DNA from: Pseudahrensia aquimaris
Lineage (GTDB): Bacteria > Pseudomonadota > Alphaproteobacteria > Rhizobiales > Rhizobiaceae
Direction of reading: 5' to 3'
Length of the DNA: 64,000 bases
NCBI RefSeq assembly: GCF_042676045.1
Contig: NZ_JBHTJV010000003.1
Location: 434,001 to 498,000 of the forward strand
Each line of letters opens with the position of its first letter. Position 1 is the first letter of the stretch. The notes beneath the pieces are model-generated. The model was not told the origin of the DNA, ran no database searches, and saw only the letters and a list, made by a program, of their open reading frames with translations. Made by a program: the position numbers and the translations under genes. This document shows positions 33,268-43,036 of the stretch, one piece after another.

Positions 33268-34437
33268 CTATTTGATGCGCTCCAGAACGGACACATAATT
33301 CGCCACTGCGGCGCCGCCCATGTTGAAAATTCCACCCAATTTCGCGTCCTTTACCTGAATGCCCTCCGGCGCATCGCCAGTGAGTTGCATCGCAGTGAGC
33401 GCGTGCATGGAAACGCCGGTTGCGCCGATCGGGTGGCCTTTTGCTTTCAAACCGCCAGACGGATTGACCGGCAAGCGCCCATCCATCTGAGTGTGGCCTT
33501 CCATCATCATCGCGCCGCCCTGACCCTCTTTCGCCAAGCCCATCGCCTCGTATTCAATCAATTCGGCAATGGTGAAACAGTCATGCGTTTCGACGAAAGA
33601 CAAATCGTCAATTGAAAGTTTCGCCTGTGCCAGCGCCCTGCTCCACGCTTCAGTGCAGCCCTCAAACTTCAAAATGTCGCGCTTCGACATCGGCAGGAAA
33701 TCTTGCGCGTGACCCATCCCGCGGAAGGCAACCGCCTTGTCCATGGAAAGCGCCGTTTGCACATCGCTGATGACGATTGCTGCGGCACCATCCGAGACCA
33801 GCGAACAGTCTGTGCGTTTTAGTGGCCCTGCAACAAACGGGTTCTTTTCGCTTTCGGCGCGACAGAATTCGTAGCCCAAATCCTTGCGCATTTGTGCGTA
33901 TGGGTTGCCTGTTCCGTTCTTGTGATTCTTGGCTGCGATGGCAGCGAGCGCGTCGGATTGATCGCCGTGGCGCTGGAAATAGGCTTGGGCGATCTGCCCG
34001 AACACGCCAGCGAAACCGGCGGGAATGTCTCCGTCTTCCGGCAGATAGGACGCTTTCAAAAGGTTTTGCGCGATTTCTGGTCCGGGCGTTTTCGTCATCT
34101 GTTCTGCGCCGACGACCAGAACGTGGCGCGCGCGGTTTGCCTCAATGGTTTTCACAGCCTGATGAACAGCTGCGGAGCCGGTCGCGCAGGCGTTCTCCAC
34201 CCGTGTCGTCGGTTTGAAGCGCAAGTCGTCAGATGCCTGAAGGATAAGGCTTGCGGTGAAATCCTGCGGCGAAAAGCCAGCATTGAAATGGCCGAGGTAA
34301 ATCTCGTCCACGTCCTTCGCTTCCAGCCCCGCGTTGGCAAGCGCATCGCGCGCGACGCCGACGATGAGGCTCTCCAGCGTTTCGTCTGCAAGCTTTCCGA
34401 ATTGCGAATGGGCCCAGCCCGTGATGCACGCTGTCAT
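33268..34437 (-). CDS. thiolase family protein (acetyl-CoA acetyltransferase-like, SCP2 type)
   Basis: 389 aa. Reactive Cys in RVENACATGSAAVHQA, the His in FVETHDCFTIAELIEYEAMG and GHPIGATGVSMHAL are conserved. The short loop region and the THDCFT motif place it in the SCP2-thiolase-like branch rather than among classical biosynthetic thiolases. It would cleave or form 3-ketoacyl-CoA thioesters, exact substrate unknown. It lies upstream of no other fatty acid gene; the neighbouring FAD oxidoreductase gene is 40 bases away on the same strand and could be cotranscribed. Confidence 0.85.
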   Translation of the reverse strand: MTACITGWAHSQFGKLADETLESLIVGVARDALANAGLEAKDVDEIYLGHFNAGFSPQDFTASLILQASDDLRFKPTTRVENACATGSAAVHQAVKTIEANRARHVLVVGAEQMTKTPGPEIAQNLLKASYLPEDGDIPAGFAGVFGQIAQAYFQRHGDQSDALAAIAAKNHKNGTGNPYAQMRKDLGYEFCRAESEKNPFVAGPLKRTDCSLVSDGAAAIVISDVQTALSMDKAVAFRGMGHAQDFLPMSKRDILKFEGCTEAWSRALAQAKLSIDDLSFVETHDCFTIAELIEYEAMGLAKEGQGGAMMMEGHTQMDGRLPVNPSGGLKAKGHPIGATGVSMHALTAMQLTGDAPEGIQVKDAKLGGIFNMGGAAVANYVSVLERIK

Positions 34438-34477
34438 GAAATCTCTCCTTCGATCTGAACCCTATGTAAGGCCGCTT

Positions 34478-35776
34478 TCAGAAACGGTCCAGCCGGAAGG
34501 GCGTTGGGTCCACACACGGCGTTTCGTTCGTCAACAGTTCGGCCATCAGCTTGCCCGCGCCCGGGCCAAGGCCAAAACCGTGGCCGGAAAGACCTGTGAG
34601 CATGAAGAAGCCGGGAATTGCGGACACATCGGAAATCACAGGGACAACATCGGGCACCACGTCGATAGCACCTGCCCATTGATGGGAAATCTTCGCCTCG
34701 CGGAATTCTGGGTGAATGCGTCGCAAGGTTTCAAATGACTTTTCATTGATCTTTTTCTGCGGCGCAGGATCAAGCACACGCACCTGCTCGAAAGGCGAAA
34801 CCTCGTCCGGTTTCCAGCGGCGTTTCAGCTTTGCTTCTTCGAGAAAACGCGGGCCAATACGAAACCGAAAATCGCGCCAGTTGTCGCGCAGCGTCGGCAA
34901 AAACGCGCCAGCCAGCCGTATGTAATCCGGCAGGAAGTCAGCCGTATTGTAGGTATCATCGCCAATCGTGAAACCACCATCGGCGCGGCGGCGCACGGCA
35001 ACGCCACCACCGGCTACGGAAGTCTGCAATTGGCTGCGCACCGGCGTGGTAGCAAATACGTTGTTCTGCACCATGATTTGCGGCAAGCGCACACCGATGT
35101 TGTGAGCAAAGCGGCGCGACCATGCCCCACCTGCCAGCACTACGTTTTTGCAAGCAACAGTGCCACGTTCTGTGATAATGCCGCTTACAGCTCCCGCTGA
35201 TTTCTCAATATCCCGCACCGCGCAGTTTTGAAAAATCTGGCCACCTTGAGCACGAATGTAACGCGCCATGGCAGGCACAGCCTTTTGTGGCTCCGCGCGG
35301 CCATCGTCAGGTGTGATCAGACCGCCAGCCCACTCGACGGAGGAGTTTGGAGCCAGTTCTTTCGCCTCCGCGGCACCGAACAAATGCGTGGAAAGCCCAT
35401 TGGGCACGGCTTGCTCAGCATGCCACTTTTCGCGCGACGCCATCTGTTTTGGCGTTTGGCACAAATACGCAATGCCACAACGGGTAAAGCCGGTTTCGCC
35501 GCCGATTCGCTTGTCCATCGCCGCCCACAGGTCGAGCGAAATTTTGGACAGTGGCACTTCCCGGGAATCACGTCCCATCTTGCGGCACCAGCCCCAATTG
35601 CGGCCTGATTGCTCTCCCGCGATCACACCCTTTTCAAACACGCCAACCGAGAGGCCACGTTCCAGCAATTCCATCGCAGTGGTTAGCCCTGCAATGCCGC
35701 CGCCAATGATCGCTACATCAACCGCGGCAGGCAGTTCAACATCGCTCTCAACTGTCTCAACAACGGGAACAGCCAT
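34478..35776 (-). CDS. FAD-dependent oxidoreductase (D-amino acid oxidase / glycine oxidase family)
   Basis: 432 aa. The Rossmann FAD motif VAIIGGGIAGLTTAMELLERG is near residue 20, with the GEQSGRNWGWCRKMGRD segment after it. ACKNVVLAGGAWSRRF and the final LTGLSGHGFGLGPGAGKLMAELL segment complete the DAO fold. It oxidises a secondary or primary amine of an amino acid derivative; the substrate cannot be inferred. No membrane segment. It follows the maeB gene by 8 bases on the same strand and may be read with it. Confidence 0.85.
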   Translation of the reverse strand: MAVPVVETVESDVELPAAVDVAIIGGGIAGLTTAMELLERGLSVGVFEKGVIAGEQSGRNWGWCRKMGRDSREVPLSKISLDLWAAMDKRIGGETGFTRCGIAYLCQTPKQMASREKWHAEQAVPNGLSTHLFGAAEAKELAPNSSVEWAGGLITPDDGRAEPQKAVPAMARYIRAQGGQIFQNCAVRDIEKSAGAVSGIITERGTVACKNVVLAGGAWSRRFAHNIGVRLPQIMVQNNVFATTPVRSQLQTSVAGGGVAVRRRADGGFTIGDDTYNTADFLPDYIRLAGAFLPTLRDNWRDFRFRIGPRFLEEAKLKRRWKPDEVSPFEQVRVLDPAPQKKINEKSFETLRRIHPEFREAKISHQWAGAIDVVPDVVPVISDVSAIPGFFMLTGLSGHGFGLGPGAGKLMAELLTNETPCVDPTPFRLDRF

Positions 35777-35784
35777 TGCGCTTC

Positions 35785-38085
35785 CTATGCGTAAGAATTA
35801 ACCGGAGCGCCCGCCAATGCGGCAACGTTCAGCAGACCTCGCGTTGTGATGGACGGGGTGACGATGTGAACGCGGTTGCCCATGCCCATCAGGATCGGGC
35901 CAACCTCTGTGCCGTTAGCGATAGACTTCAAGCTGTTCTTCACGCCACCAGCCGTCTCCGCATTTGAGAATACAAAGGCATTGGCGCGGCCTTTTATTCG
36001 GCTATCGGGCATAAGGCGATCACGGATTTCGGGGTCAAGCGCGGCATCGACAGGCATTTCGCCTTCATAGACAAAGTCTTGTTTCTTCTGATCCAAAATC
36101 GCCAACGCTGCCCGCATCCGTTTTGCGGACTCCGTTTCCAACGTGCCGAATTGCGAGTTCGAACAAAGCGCGATTTTCGGCTCAATGCCAAAGCGGCGGA
36201 TGTGGCGGGCAAGACCAATTACGGTTTCTGTGATCTGCTCCGGCGTCGGTTCTGGGTGAACATGGGTGTCGGCCACGAACAACGGGCCAGAATCCAAAAT
36301 CAGCAGGGAAAATGCACCGACGGGTGACAGGCCGTCGGTATCCAGCATTTCCTCGACATATTTCTGGTGCCAAGCATAGTTTCCAAACGTCCCACAAATC
36401 ATGCTGTCGGCTTCATCACGCGCCACCATGACGGCGGAAATCACCGTAGAATTTGTGCGCAGAATCGCTTGGGCCAGCGCAGGTGAAATACCCCGGCGGC
36501 GCATACGGGCATGATAGGTTTCCCAATATTCGCGATAGCGGTCGTCCCGCTCTGGATTGACGATTTTCACGTTATCCAGAAACGCCTCGGGCAAGCCGAA
36601 CTGCTCGCATCGACTGCGAATAACTTCTGGGCGGCCTACCAGGATTGGCTGATCAATTGTCTCCTCCAGCATAGCGTGCGCGGTGCGCAGCACCCGTTCG
36701 TCCTCGCCTTCAGCAAAAACGATGCGGCGCATTTCTGTATTGGACGCTTCAAAGACGGGCCGCATGACCATCGAAGAGCGATAGACGGACGCTTCCAACT
36801 GGGCGCGATAGTCTTCAATGTCGGCCACGGGCTTGCGGGCCACGCCCGTCTTCATTGCCGCCTCCGCAACAGCTCCGGCGACGATAGCCAAAAGGCGCGG
36901 ATCGAACGGTTTAGGGATGAGGTAATCGGGGCCGAAACTCAACGACTCACCGCCATAAACTGCAGCGGTTTCGGCGGCAGAAGTTTTTCGCGCCAGTTCC
37001 GCGATACCCTGCACGCAGGCAATCTGCATGGCGTCGTTGATCTCGCTTGCCGCAACGTCAAGCGCGCCGCGGAAGATGAAGGGGAAGCACAAGACGTTGT
37101 TCACCTGATTGGGATAATCCGACCGCCCCGTCGCCACCAAAGCGTCTGGAACCGCTTTACGCGCTTCGTCTGGCATGATTTCCGGCGTTGGGTTGGCGAG
37201 CGCGAAGATGATGGGTTTAGGCGCCATTTTCTTCATCATGGCGGGGGTGAGCACACCAGGGCCAGACAATCCGAGGAACAAGTCTGCGCCGCCGATTACA
37301 TCGGTCAATTGCTTTGCGTCAACGGGTTGGGCGAAAGCTTGCTTTTGCGGCGTCATGTCCGCTTCGCGCCCCTCGTATACAAGCCCTTCAAGGTCAACCA
37401 GAAACACGTTTTCGCGCTTCACACCAAGCTTCACCAGCATGTTGAGGCACGCGATCCCTGCTGCACCGCCGCCGGTCGAGACAACCTTGATGTCTTTGAA
37501 TTCACGGCCCGTCAGATGCAGCGCATTGGTGGCAGCAGCGCCAACCACAATTGCGGTTCCGTGCTGGTCGTCATGGAAAACCGGAATATCCATCCGCTCA
37601 CGGCAGATCTTTTCCACGATGAAGCAATCGGGCGCTTTGATGTCTTCCAGATTGATCGCACCAAAGGTCGGCCCCAACGCACAAATGTGATCCGCTAGTT
37701 TGTAGGGGTCGCTCTCGTCAATCTCAATGTCGAAACAGTCAATGTGAGCGAACTGCTTAAACAGAACCGCCTTGCCCTCCATGATAGGCTTGGAAGCGAG
37801 TGCGCCGATATTGCCAAGACCAAGCGCTGCGCTGCCGTTGCTGATGACGGCGACCAGATTGCCTTTGGCAGTGTAGCGCGATGCGGCCATCGGATCGGCT
37901 TTGATAGCAAGGCTAGCTTCAGCCACGCCGGGCGAATAGGCACGGGCCAGATCACGCGGGTTGGCGAGCGGCTTGGTGGGGCGCACTTCCAGTTTACCGG
38001 GACGTGGAAACTCATGGTATTCGAGCGCCAAGCGCCTTTGGCGGGCCTGTTCGAATTCGTCGAGGGTGGATTTTTTCTTAGCCAT
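35785..38085 (-). CDS. maeB: NADP-dependent malic enzyme with C-terminal phosphotransacetylase-like domain
   Basis: 766 aa from the ATG at 38085 (MAKKKSTLDEFEQ). The malic domain (about 20-430) has ARAYSPGVAEASL, FGAINLEDIKAPDCF and the NAD(P) motif VVSTGGGAAGIACLNML. The second half (about 440-766) resembles phosphate acetyl/butyryl transferase, with FAEGEDERVLRTAHAM and a NGTEVGPILMGMGNRVHIV end. It decarboxylates malate to pyruvate with NADP; the second domain is regulatory in studied homologues. Full length, no defects seen. Confidence 0.95.
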   Translation of the reverse strand: MAKKKSTLDEFEQARQRRLALEYHEFPRPGKLEVRPTKPLANPRDLARAYSPGVAEASLAIKADPMAASRYTAKGNLVAVISNGSAALGLGNIGALASKPIMEGKAVLFKQFAHIDCFDIEIDESDPYKLADHICALGPTFGAINLEDIKAPDCFIVEKICRERMDIPVFHDDQHGTAIVVGAAATNALHLTGREFKDIKVVSTGGGAAGIACLNMLVKLGVKRENVFLVDLEGLVYEGREADMTPQKQAFAQPVDAKQLTDVIGGADLFLGLSGPGVLTPAMMKKMAPKPIIFALANPTPEIMPDEARKAVPDALVATGRSDYPNQVNNVLCFPFIFRGALDVAASEINDAMQIACVQGIAELARKTSAAETAAVYGGESLSFGPDYLIPKPFDPRLLAIVAGAVAEAAMKTGVARKPVADIEDYRAQLEASVYRSSMVMRPVFEASNTEMRRIVFAEGEDERVLRTAHAMLEETIDQPILVGRPEVIRSRCEQFGLPEAFLDNVKIVNPERDDRYREYWETYHARMRRRGISPALAQAILRTNSTVISAVMVARDEADSMICGTFGNYAWHQKYVEEMLDTDGLSPVGAFSLLILDSGPLFVADTHVHPEPTPEQITETVIGLARHIRRFGIEPKIALCSNSQFGTLETESAKRMRAALAILDQKKQDFVYEGEMPVDAALDPEIRDRLMPDSRIKGRANAFVFSNAETAGGVKNSLKSIANGTEVGPILMGMGNRVHIVTPSITTRGLLNVAALAGAPVNSYA

Positions 38086-38171
38086 TAAAACGCCGGGCGA
38101 TTGAGCAATCGACAAGACTTAACCCGACCGACGACAAAGGCCAAGCGACACAATCGCAAAGGTTGGAAAAT

Positions 38172-38246
38172 TGGCTGGGGCGGTAGGAGTCGAACCTACG
38201 ATACACGCTACCAAAAAGCGTTGCCTTACCACTTGGCTACGCCCCA
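38172..38246 (-). tRNA. tRNA-Gln (UUG)
   Basis: Folds on the minus strand: acceptor TGGGGCG/CGCCCCA, discriminator G at 38175 and an encoded CCA at 38172-38174. The anticodon stem ACGCT/AGCGT encloses the loop TTTTGGT, giving anticodon UUG. The T-stem reads GTAGG/CCTAC with loop TTCGACT. Confidence 0.95.
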
Positions 38247-38321
38247 GCACTGCGACCGCATATGCGATGCAGGGCTTCTATAAGGGAAGGATTTCCAGCC
38301 TGCAACTCCGTTTGATATAGA

Positions 38322-40670
38322 TTATTGCGAGCTCTGCGCGGCAACGCGCCGCTTCATATCTTCAACCGCAAACAACACCGCTTCCGCCGTGGCTGGTGTG
38401 TCTAGACTGGCCGGCATTTTACCGCCAGAAAGCGATGAAACTGCATCGCGCAGCGCGAGCCAAACGGATATCGCCAACATAAGCGGCGGCTCGCCGATGG
38501 CTTTGGAGTGGAAGATCGTGTCCTCGCGGTTGGGTTCATCGTCAAGGATGGACACTTTGAAATGCGGCGGAACATCGCGCGAACCGGGTATTTTGTAGGT
38601 TGAGGGGCCAACAGTGCGCAGTTTGCCGCTCTTGTCCCACCACAATTCTTCGCAGGTGAGCCAGCCCATGCCCTGCACGAACGCGCCTTCGATTTGCCCA
38701 AGGTCAATCGCCGGATTGAGCGGCTTGCCGCAGTCTTGGACGATGTCGGCCCGCAGGCAGCGATTTTCACCCGTCAGCGTGTCGATGACGACTTCGGCCA
38801 CAGCCGCGCCGTAGGTGTAGTAGAAGAACGGACGGCCTTTTAGCCGCTCGCCATCCCAATGAATTTTCGGCGTTTTGTAGAAGCCGGCAGCAGAAAGCGA
38901 GACGCGCTGGAACCAACAATCGTTTGCCAATTGTGCAAATGTCATCGAACCATTGGGACCATGAGCCTTGCCGCGCTCAAACGTGATTTGAGCCTTCTCG
39001 CAATCAAGCTTTTGTGCCGCCACAGCCACCATCCGCGCCTTGATTTCCTCCGCCGCGTTGCGGGCAGCCGCGCCGTTGAGGTCTGACCCGGCGGAGGCTG
39101 CGGTGGCGGATGTGTTGGGCACTTTGCCCGTGGTCGTCGGGGTGATCTTGATCGCCTCCAGCGGCAGGCCAAACACTTCCGCCACCACTTGCGCGACCTT
39201 GGTGAAAAGCCCCTGCCCCATTTCCGTACCACCGTGGTTCAGATGCACGGAGCCGTCTTTGTAGACATGAACCAGCGATCCGGCCTGATTGAGCGCAGTC
39301 AGATTGAACGAAATGCCGAATTTGACCGGCATCATCGCCAGCCCCTTTTTCAGCACCTTGTTTTTGCGGTTGAAGGCGTCGATGGCCTTGCGGCGCTTGG
39401 CCCAATCCGCTTGCTGCATCACGCGGTCGACGACATCACGGATGCGGTTGTCCTCCACCTTTTGATCGTAAGGCGTCAGATCGCCCGTTGTATCGCCATA
39501 ATAGTTGATGGCGCGCAACTCGTTTGGGTCCATGCCCATTTCGCGGGCGACCGTGTCAATGATGCCCTCAATAGCCACCATGCCCTGCGGCCCGCCAAAA
39601 CCGCGAAAGGCGGTGTTGGAGACGGTATTGGTTCTCGCCGCCACGCCAAGAAAATCAGCGTTAGGAATGTGATAGCAATTGTCGAGATGCGTGAGCGTGC
39701 GGGTCACCACCGGGCCGGACAGATCGGCCACATGGCCCGCATTGGCCATGGCCTCCACCTTCAGCGCATCGATGCGGCCTTCGTCACTCAGCCCCGCCTG
39801 CCAGTTGATCACATAGCCATGGCGTTTGCCGGTGGCTTCCATGTCGTCGTCACGGCGCAGGCGGAAACGGCAAGGCTTTTTCGTCAACTTTGCACCAAGC
39901 GCGGCGATGGCGGCAATGATGGTTGGCTGGCTCTCCTTGCCGCCGAAGCCTCCGCCCATGCGTCGAACCTGAACGTCGAGATCGTTTGCCGGCTGGCCGA
40001 GGAATTCCGCCACATGAAGCTGCACTTCGGTCGGATGCTGGGTAGAGGACCAGAGCGTCATTTCACCGTTTTCGCCGGGGATGGCGTAGGCGATCTGGCC
40101 TTCGAGATAGAAATGATCCTGCCCGCCGATCCTGAACTTGCCTTCGAAGATGCGCGATGCCTTTTTCATCGCACCAGCCGCATCGCCCTGAACGAGGTGT
40201 TGGTTTTTCAGCGTCACGCTCCCCGCCTTGTGGGCTTCCTCAACATCGAAACAGGGCGTCTGTTCCTTGATCGACAGCTTGACCGAATGAGCCGCCTGCA
40301 AAGCCTCGGCAAGACTTGTAGCGACGACAGCGGCCACAATCTGCCCGACATGTGCCACCTTGCCGTCTGCGAAAACTGGCTCGCCGGAAAGGATGGGCGC
40401 GATATCATTGTGGCCCGGCACGTCGGCAGCCGTGAGCACGCGAACGACTCCGGGCATTTTAAGCGCCTCGCGGGCGTCGATCTTTTTCAACACGCCTTTG
40501 GCGACCGGTGAAAGGACGGGCGCGATGTGCAGCGTTCCCGGCAGGTCCGGCATGTCGTCGATATAGACGGCCTTCCCGCGCACGTGGCGGTCGGCGGAAT
40601 CGTGCGGATAGCTCTTTCCGACGACGTGACGGCGGATGGTGAGATCCTTTGGGTTCGGGCGAACGTTCAT
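38322..40670 (-). CDS. xdhB: xanthine dehydrogenase molybdopterin-binding subunit XdhB
   Basis: 782 aa, full length. The N-terminal HDSADRHVRGKAVYIDDMPD segment begins the hammerhead domain. Molybdopterin-binding motifs are GGGFGGKESQP, FRGFGGPQGM and the late AIGEPPLMLAISVWLALRDAV, with the active-site Glu before PPL. The segment HGGTEMGQGLFTKVAQ is also diagnostic. It hydroxylates hypoxanthine and xanthine to urate. It overlaps xdhA by 4 bases. The maturation gene xdhC, often next, is not in the window. Confidence 0.95.
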   Translation of the reverse strand: MNVRPNPKDLTIRRHVVGKSYPHDSADRHVRGKAVYIDDMPDLPGTLHIAPVLSPVAKGVLKKIDAREALKMPGVVRVLTAADVPGHNDIAPILSGEPVFADGKVAHVGQIVAAVVATSLAEALQAAHSVKLSIKEQTPCFDVEEAHKAGSVTLKNQHLVQGDAAGAMKKASRIFEGKFRIGGQDHFYLEGQIAYAIPGENGEMTLWSSTQHPTEVQLHVAEFLGQPANDLDVQVRRMGGGFGGKESQPTIIAAIAALGAKLTKKPCRFRLRRDDDMEATGKRHGYVINWQAGLSDEGRIDALKVEAMANAGHVADLSGPVVTRTLTHLDNCYHIPNADFLGVAARTNTVSNTAFRGFGGPQGMVAIEGIIDTVAREMGMDPNELRAINYYGDTTGDLTPYDQKVEDNRIRDVVDRVMQQADWAKRRKAIDAFNRKNKVLKKGLAMMPVKFGISFNLTALNQAGSLVHVYKDGSVHLNHGGTEMGQGLFTKVAQVVAEVFGLPLEAIKITPTTTGKVPNTSATAASAGSDLNGAAARNAAEEIKARMVAVAAQKLDCEKAQITFERGKAHGPNGSMTFAQLANDCWFQRVSLSAAGFYKTPKIHWDGERLKGRPFFYYTYGAAVAEVVIDTLTGENRCLRADIVQDCGKPLNPAIDLGQIEGAFVQGMGWLTCEELWWDKSGKLRTVGPSTYKIPGSRDVPPHFKVSILDDEPNREDTIFHSKAIGEPPLMLAISVWLALRDAVSSLSGGKMPASLDTPATAEAVLFAVEDMKRRVAAQSSQ

Positions 40671-42070
40671 AGCGCCATCACCTCCACGATATCGCCCTCA
40701 AGGTCTTGCGCAAAGCGGCAAACTAAGTTCGCCGCGACCTTGGCGCGGTAGTCGGCGGTGCCGCGCATATCACTCATTGGCGTGAATGAGGCCGCTATTG
40801 CGGCGCTTGCGGCTTCGAAAGCGGGCTCATCAAGAGAGGTGCCCACCAAAGCTATCTCTGCAGAAGCGCAGCGTGCCGGAACGGCTGCCATGCCGCCGAA
40901 AGCGATGCGGGCTTGCTCGACCTTGCCCGCTTTCCGCGATACCCAGAACGCGCCACAGACAGTGGAAATATCCTGATCGTAGCGTTTGGAAATCTTGTAG
41001 ACGCGGAAATCCTCCCCCTTTCTAGGCAAAGGAATGCTCACACTCTCGATGATTTCGTCCTCGCGGCGCAGCGTCTTTCGATAGCCTGTGAAATAATCGG
41101 ATAGTGGAAGCGTGCGGCTTTTTCCGTGGCGGGCCAGCGTGATCTCGGCACCCAATGCCAGAAGCGACGGTGCGCCGTCTCCGATCGGGCTTGCCGTGCC
41201 AAGGTTGCCGCCGAGTGTCCCCATTGAGCGAATCTGCACCGAACCGAAACGGCGAATGAGAGTGGCGAAACTGGGCCAATGTTTCTCAACCATCGGCAGC
41301 ATTTCGGCCCAAGTAACGGCTGCGCCAAATGTGATGTGGGTTTTGCTTTTCTCGATGCCGCGCAGCTCTTCCACTTTGCGGGTTACAATGGCCAACGGCC
41401 AGCGCGCGCGGGCGTGGGAGACATCAAGCGCGAGGTCCGTTCCGCCTGCGAGCAGCACAGCTTCGGGATGCTGCTTCTTCAGCTTCAACAGGCTTTTCAG
41501 ATCAGTTGGCAGAAGGAAACGGGACTCGTCGCTTCCCGCTTCATGATCGCTGTCGGCAATCTTGGCCGACGGCAAACGCGGCGCCACACTTTTGGCGGCC
41601 TTTTGCGCGGCCTCAACAATCGGGCGGTATCCCGTGCAGCGGCACAGATTGCCCGCCAGCGCATCGTGGATTTCGCTTTCCGAAGGGGCTTTCTTGGCCT
41701 CCAGAAGCCCCGCAAGCGCCACCACGATGCCCGGAGTGCAAAAGCCGCATTGAGATGCGCCGTTGATGGCCATTTCGTTTTGTATCGCGTGGCCTGCCTC
41801 GCCGAGTTCGGCCAATCCTTCCACCGTCATCAAAGTCGCACCTTGCATTTGGCCCATCAGCAGAATGCAGGAATTGGTTGGCAGATAGCGCGAGGCCTTG
41901 CCGCCGCTGTTCTTCACCAACACCGAGCAAGCGCCGCAATCGCCTTCTGCGCAGCCCTCTTTGGTGCCACGCAACAGGGCCTCACCGCGCAGCCATTCCA
42001 GCACCGTCATGTCGGCGCGGCACTGGGCTTCAACGGGCTTGCCGTTCAGGGAAAATCGTATCGGTTTCAT
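40667..42070 (-). CDS. xdhA: xanthine dehydrogenase small subunit XdhA (2Fe-2S/FAD)
   Basis: 467 aa from the ATG at 42070 (MKPIRFSLNGKPVEAQ). First 2Fe-2S cluster: CAEGDCGACSV with the later Cys in PTNSCILLMGQ. Second cluster: CGFCTPGIVV and CRCTGYRPI. The FAD domain has LLAGGTDLALDVSHARAR and SVQIRSMGTLGGNLGTASPIGDGAP. It passes electrons from the molybdenum site to NAD+. It lies between puuE (42-base gap) and xdhB (ATGA overlap), a purine-degradation operon. Confidence 0.94.
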   Translation of the reverse strand: MKPIRFSLNGKPVEAQCRADMTVLEWLRGEALLRGTKEGCAEGDCGACSVLVKNSGGKASRYLPTNSCILLMGQMQGATLMTVEGLAELGEAGHAIQNEMAINGASQCGFCTPGIVVALAGLLEAKKAPSESEIHDALAGNLCRCTGYRPIVEAAQKAAKSVAPRLPSAKIADSDHEAGSDESRFLLPTDLKSLLKLKKQHPEAVLLAGGTDLALDVSHARARWPLAIVTRKVEELRGIEKSKTHITFGAAVTWAEMLPMVEKHWPSFATLIRRFGSVQIRSMGTLGGNLGTASPIGDGAPSLLALGAEITLARHGKSRTLPLSDYFTGYRKTLRREDEIIESVSIPLPRKGEDFRVYKISKRYDQDISTVCGAFWVSRKAGKVEQARIAFGGMAAVPARCASAEIALVGTSLDEPAFEAASAAIAASFTPMSDMRGTADYRAKVAANLVCRFAQDLEGDIVEVMAL

Positions 42071-42112
42071 GGAGTTGAGACTCGCACATTCCTGCGTGCG
42101 GTCAAGAACCAA

Positions 42113-43036
42113 TCAGGCCGCAGGATGATGCGTCCGCCAGTGTGCCGCAATGTCGCCACGGGTAGCGACCCACGCGTCCTCATGAGCGCAAACGTGATCG
42201 AGAAAACGCGCCAGGGCGAGCGCCCTGCCAGGGCGACCCACGAGACGGCAATGCAAACCGACCGACATCATCTTCGGCGCGCCTGCCCTGCCCTCTTCCA
42301 AAAGGCAATCGAACGTGTCGCGCAGATAGGCAAAGAATTGATCGCCGCTGTTGAAACCCTGCGGCGTGGCAAAGCGCATGTCGTTGGCATCCAGAGTGTA
42401 AGGCACGATCAGGTGATGCTTGTCGTGCACGTCCACCCAATAAGGCAGATCGTCGGCATAGGTGTCGGCCAGCCAGTCGAAGCAATCCATCTCCATCGCG
42501 ATGTCGAGCGTGTTGAGCGACGTGCGCCCCTGATACAGCCCAACCGGTGCAGCGCCGGTAATGCGCTCGTGCAGCCGCACAGCTTTCTCGATGTGGGCGC
42601 GTTCCTTGTCGCGGGAGAAATCCTTGTAGTCGATCCATTTCAGACCGTGGGTCGCGATTTCCCACTGCGCCTCTTTCATGGCCTCTACCGCTTCCCCGTT
42701 TTTCTCCAAAGCAGTAGCGACGCCAAACACCGTCACCGGCATGTTGCGGGAAGTGAACATGCGCCATAGCCGCCAGAAACCGGCGCGGGAGCCGTATTCG
42801 TAGATCGATTCCATGTTCATGTGGCGCTGGCCGGGCCAGGGAGCCGCGCCGACGATTTCGCTCAGGAAAGCTTCGGACGCCGCATCGCCATGGAGAATGT
42901 TGTTTTCGCCGCCCTCTTCGTAGTTGATGACGAACTGCACCGCTATTTTCGCGCCGCCCGGCCATGCGACTTTCGGGATGTTTCGGCCATAGCCGACCAT
43001 ATCGCGGGGATAGTTGAGCGGGAACGTCTCGCTCAT
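42113..43036 (-). CDS. puuE: allantoinase PuuE (polysaccharide deacetylase fold)
   Basis: 307 aa. It starts with the conserved YPRDMVGYGRNIPKVAWPGGA segment and has VINYEEGGENNILHGD, the PWPGQRHMNMESIYEYGSR block, and HGLKWIDYKDF, all typical of cofactor-independent PuuE allantoinases. The late VSVGLHCRLVGRPGRA segment is the family end. It hydrolyses allantoin to allantoate. It overlaps the upstream SAF-domain gene by 4 bases and precedes xdhA, so uptake of urate through to allantoin degradation may be coordinated. Confidence 0.9.
   Translation of the reverse strand: MSETFPLNYPRDMVGYGRNIPKVAWPGGAKIAVQFVINYEEGGENNILHGDAASEAFLSEIVGAAPWPGQRHMNMESIYEYGSRAGFWRLWRMFTSRNMPVTVFGVATALEKNGEAVEAMKEAQWEIATHGLKWIDYKDFSRDKERAHIEKAVRLHERITGAAPVGLYQGRTSLNTLDIAMEMDCFDWLADTYADDLPYWVDVHDKHHLIVPYTLDANDMRFATPQGFNSGDQFFAYLRDTFDCLLEEGRAGAPKMMSVGLHCRLVGRPGRALALARFLDHVCAHEDAWVATRGDIAAHWRTHHPAA

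Noticed and set aside
39189..40511. 440-aa plus-strand frame opposite xdhB
   Set aside because: Mirror of the xdhB reading frame with no independent start signal; xdhB carries all family motifs.
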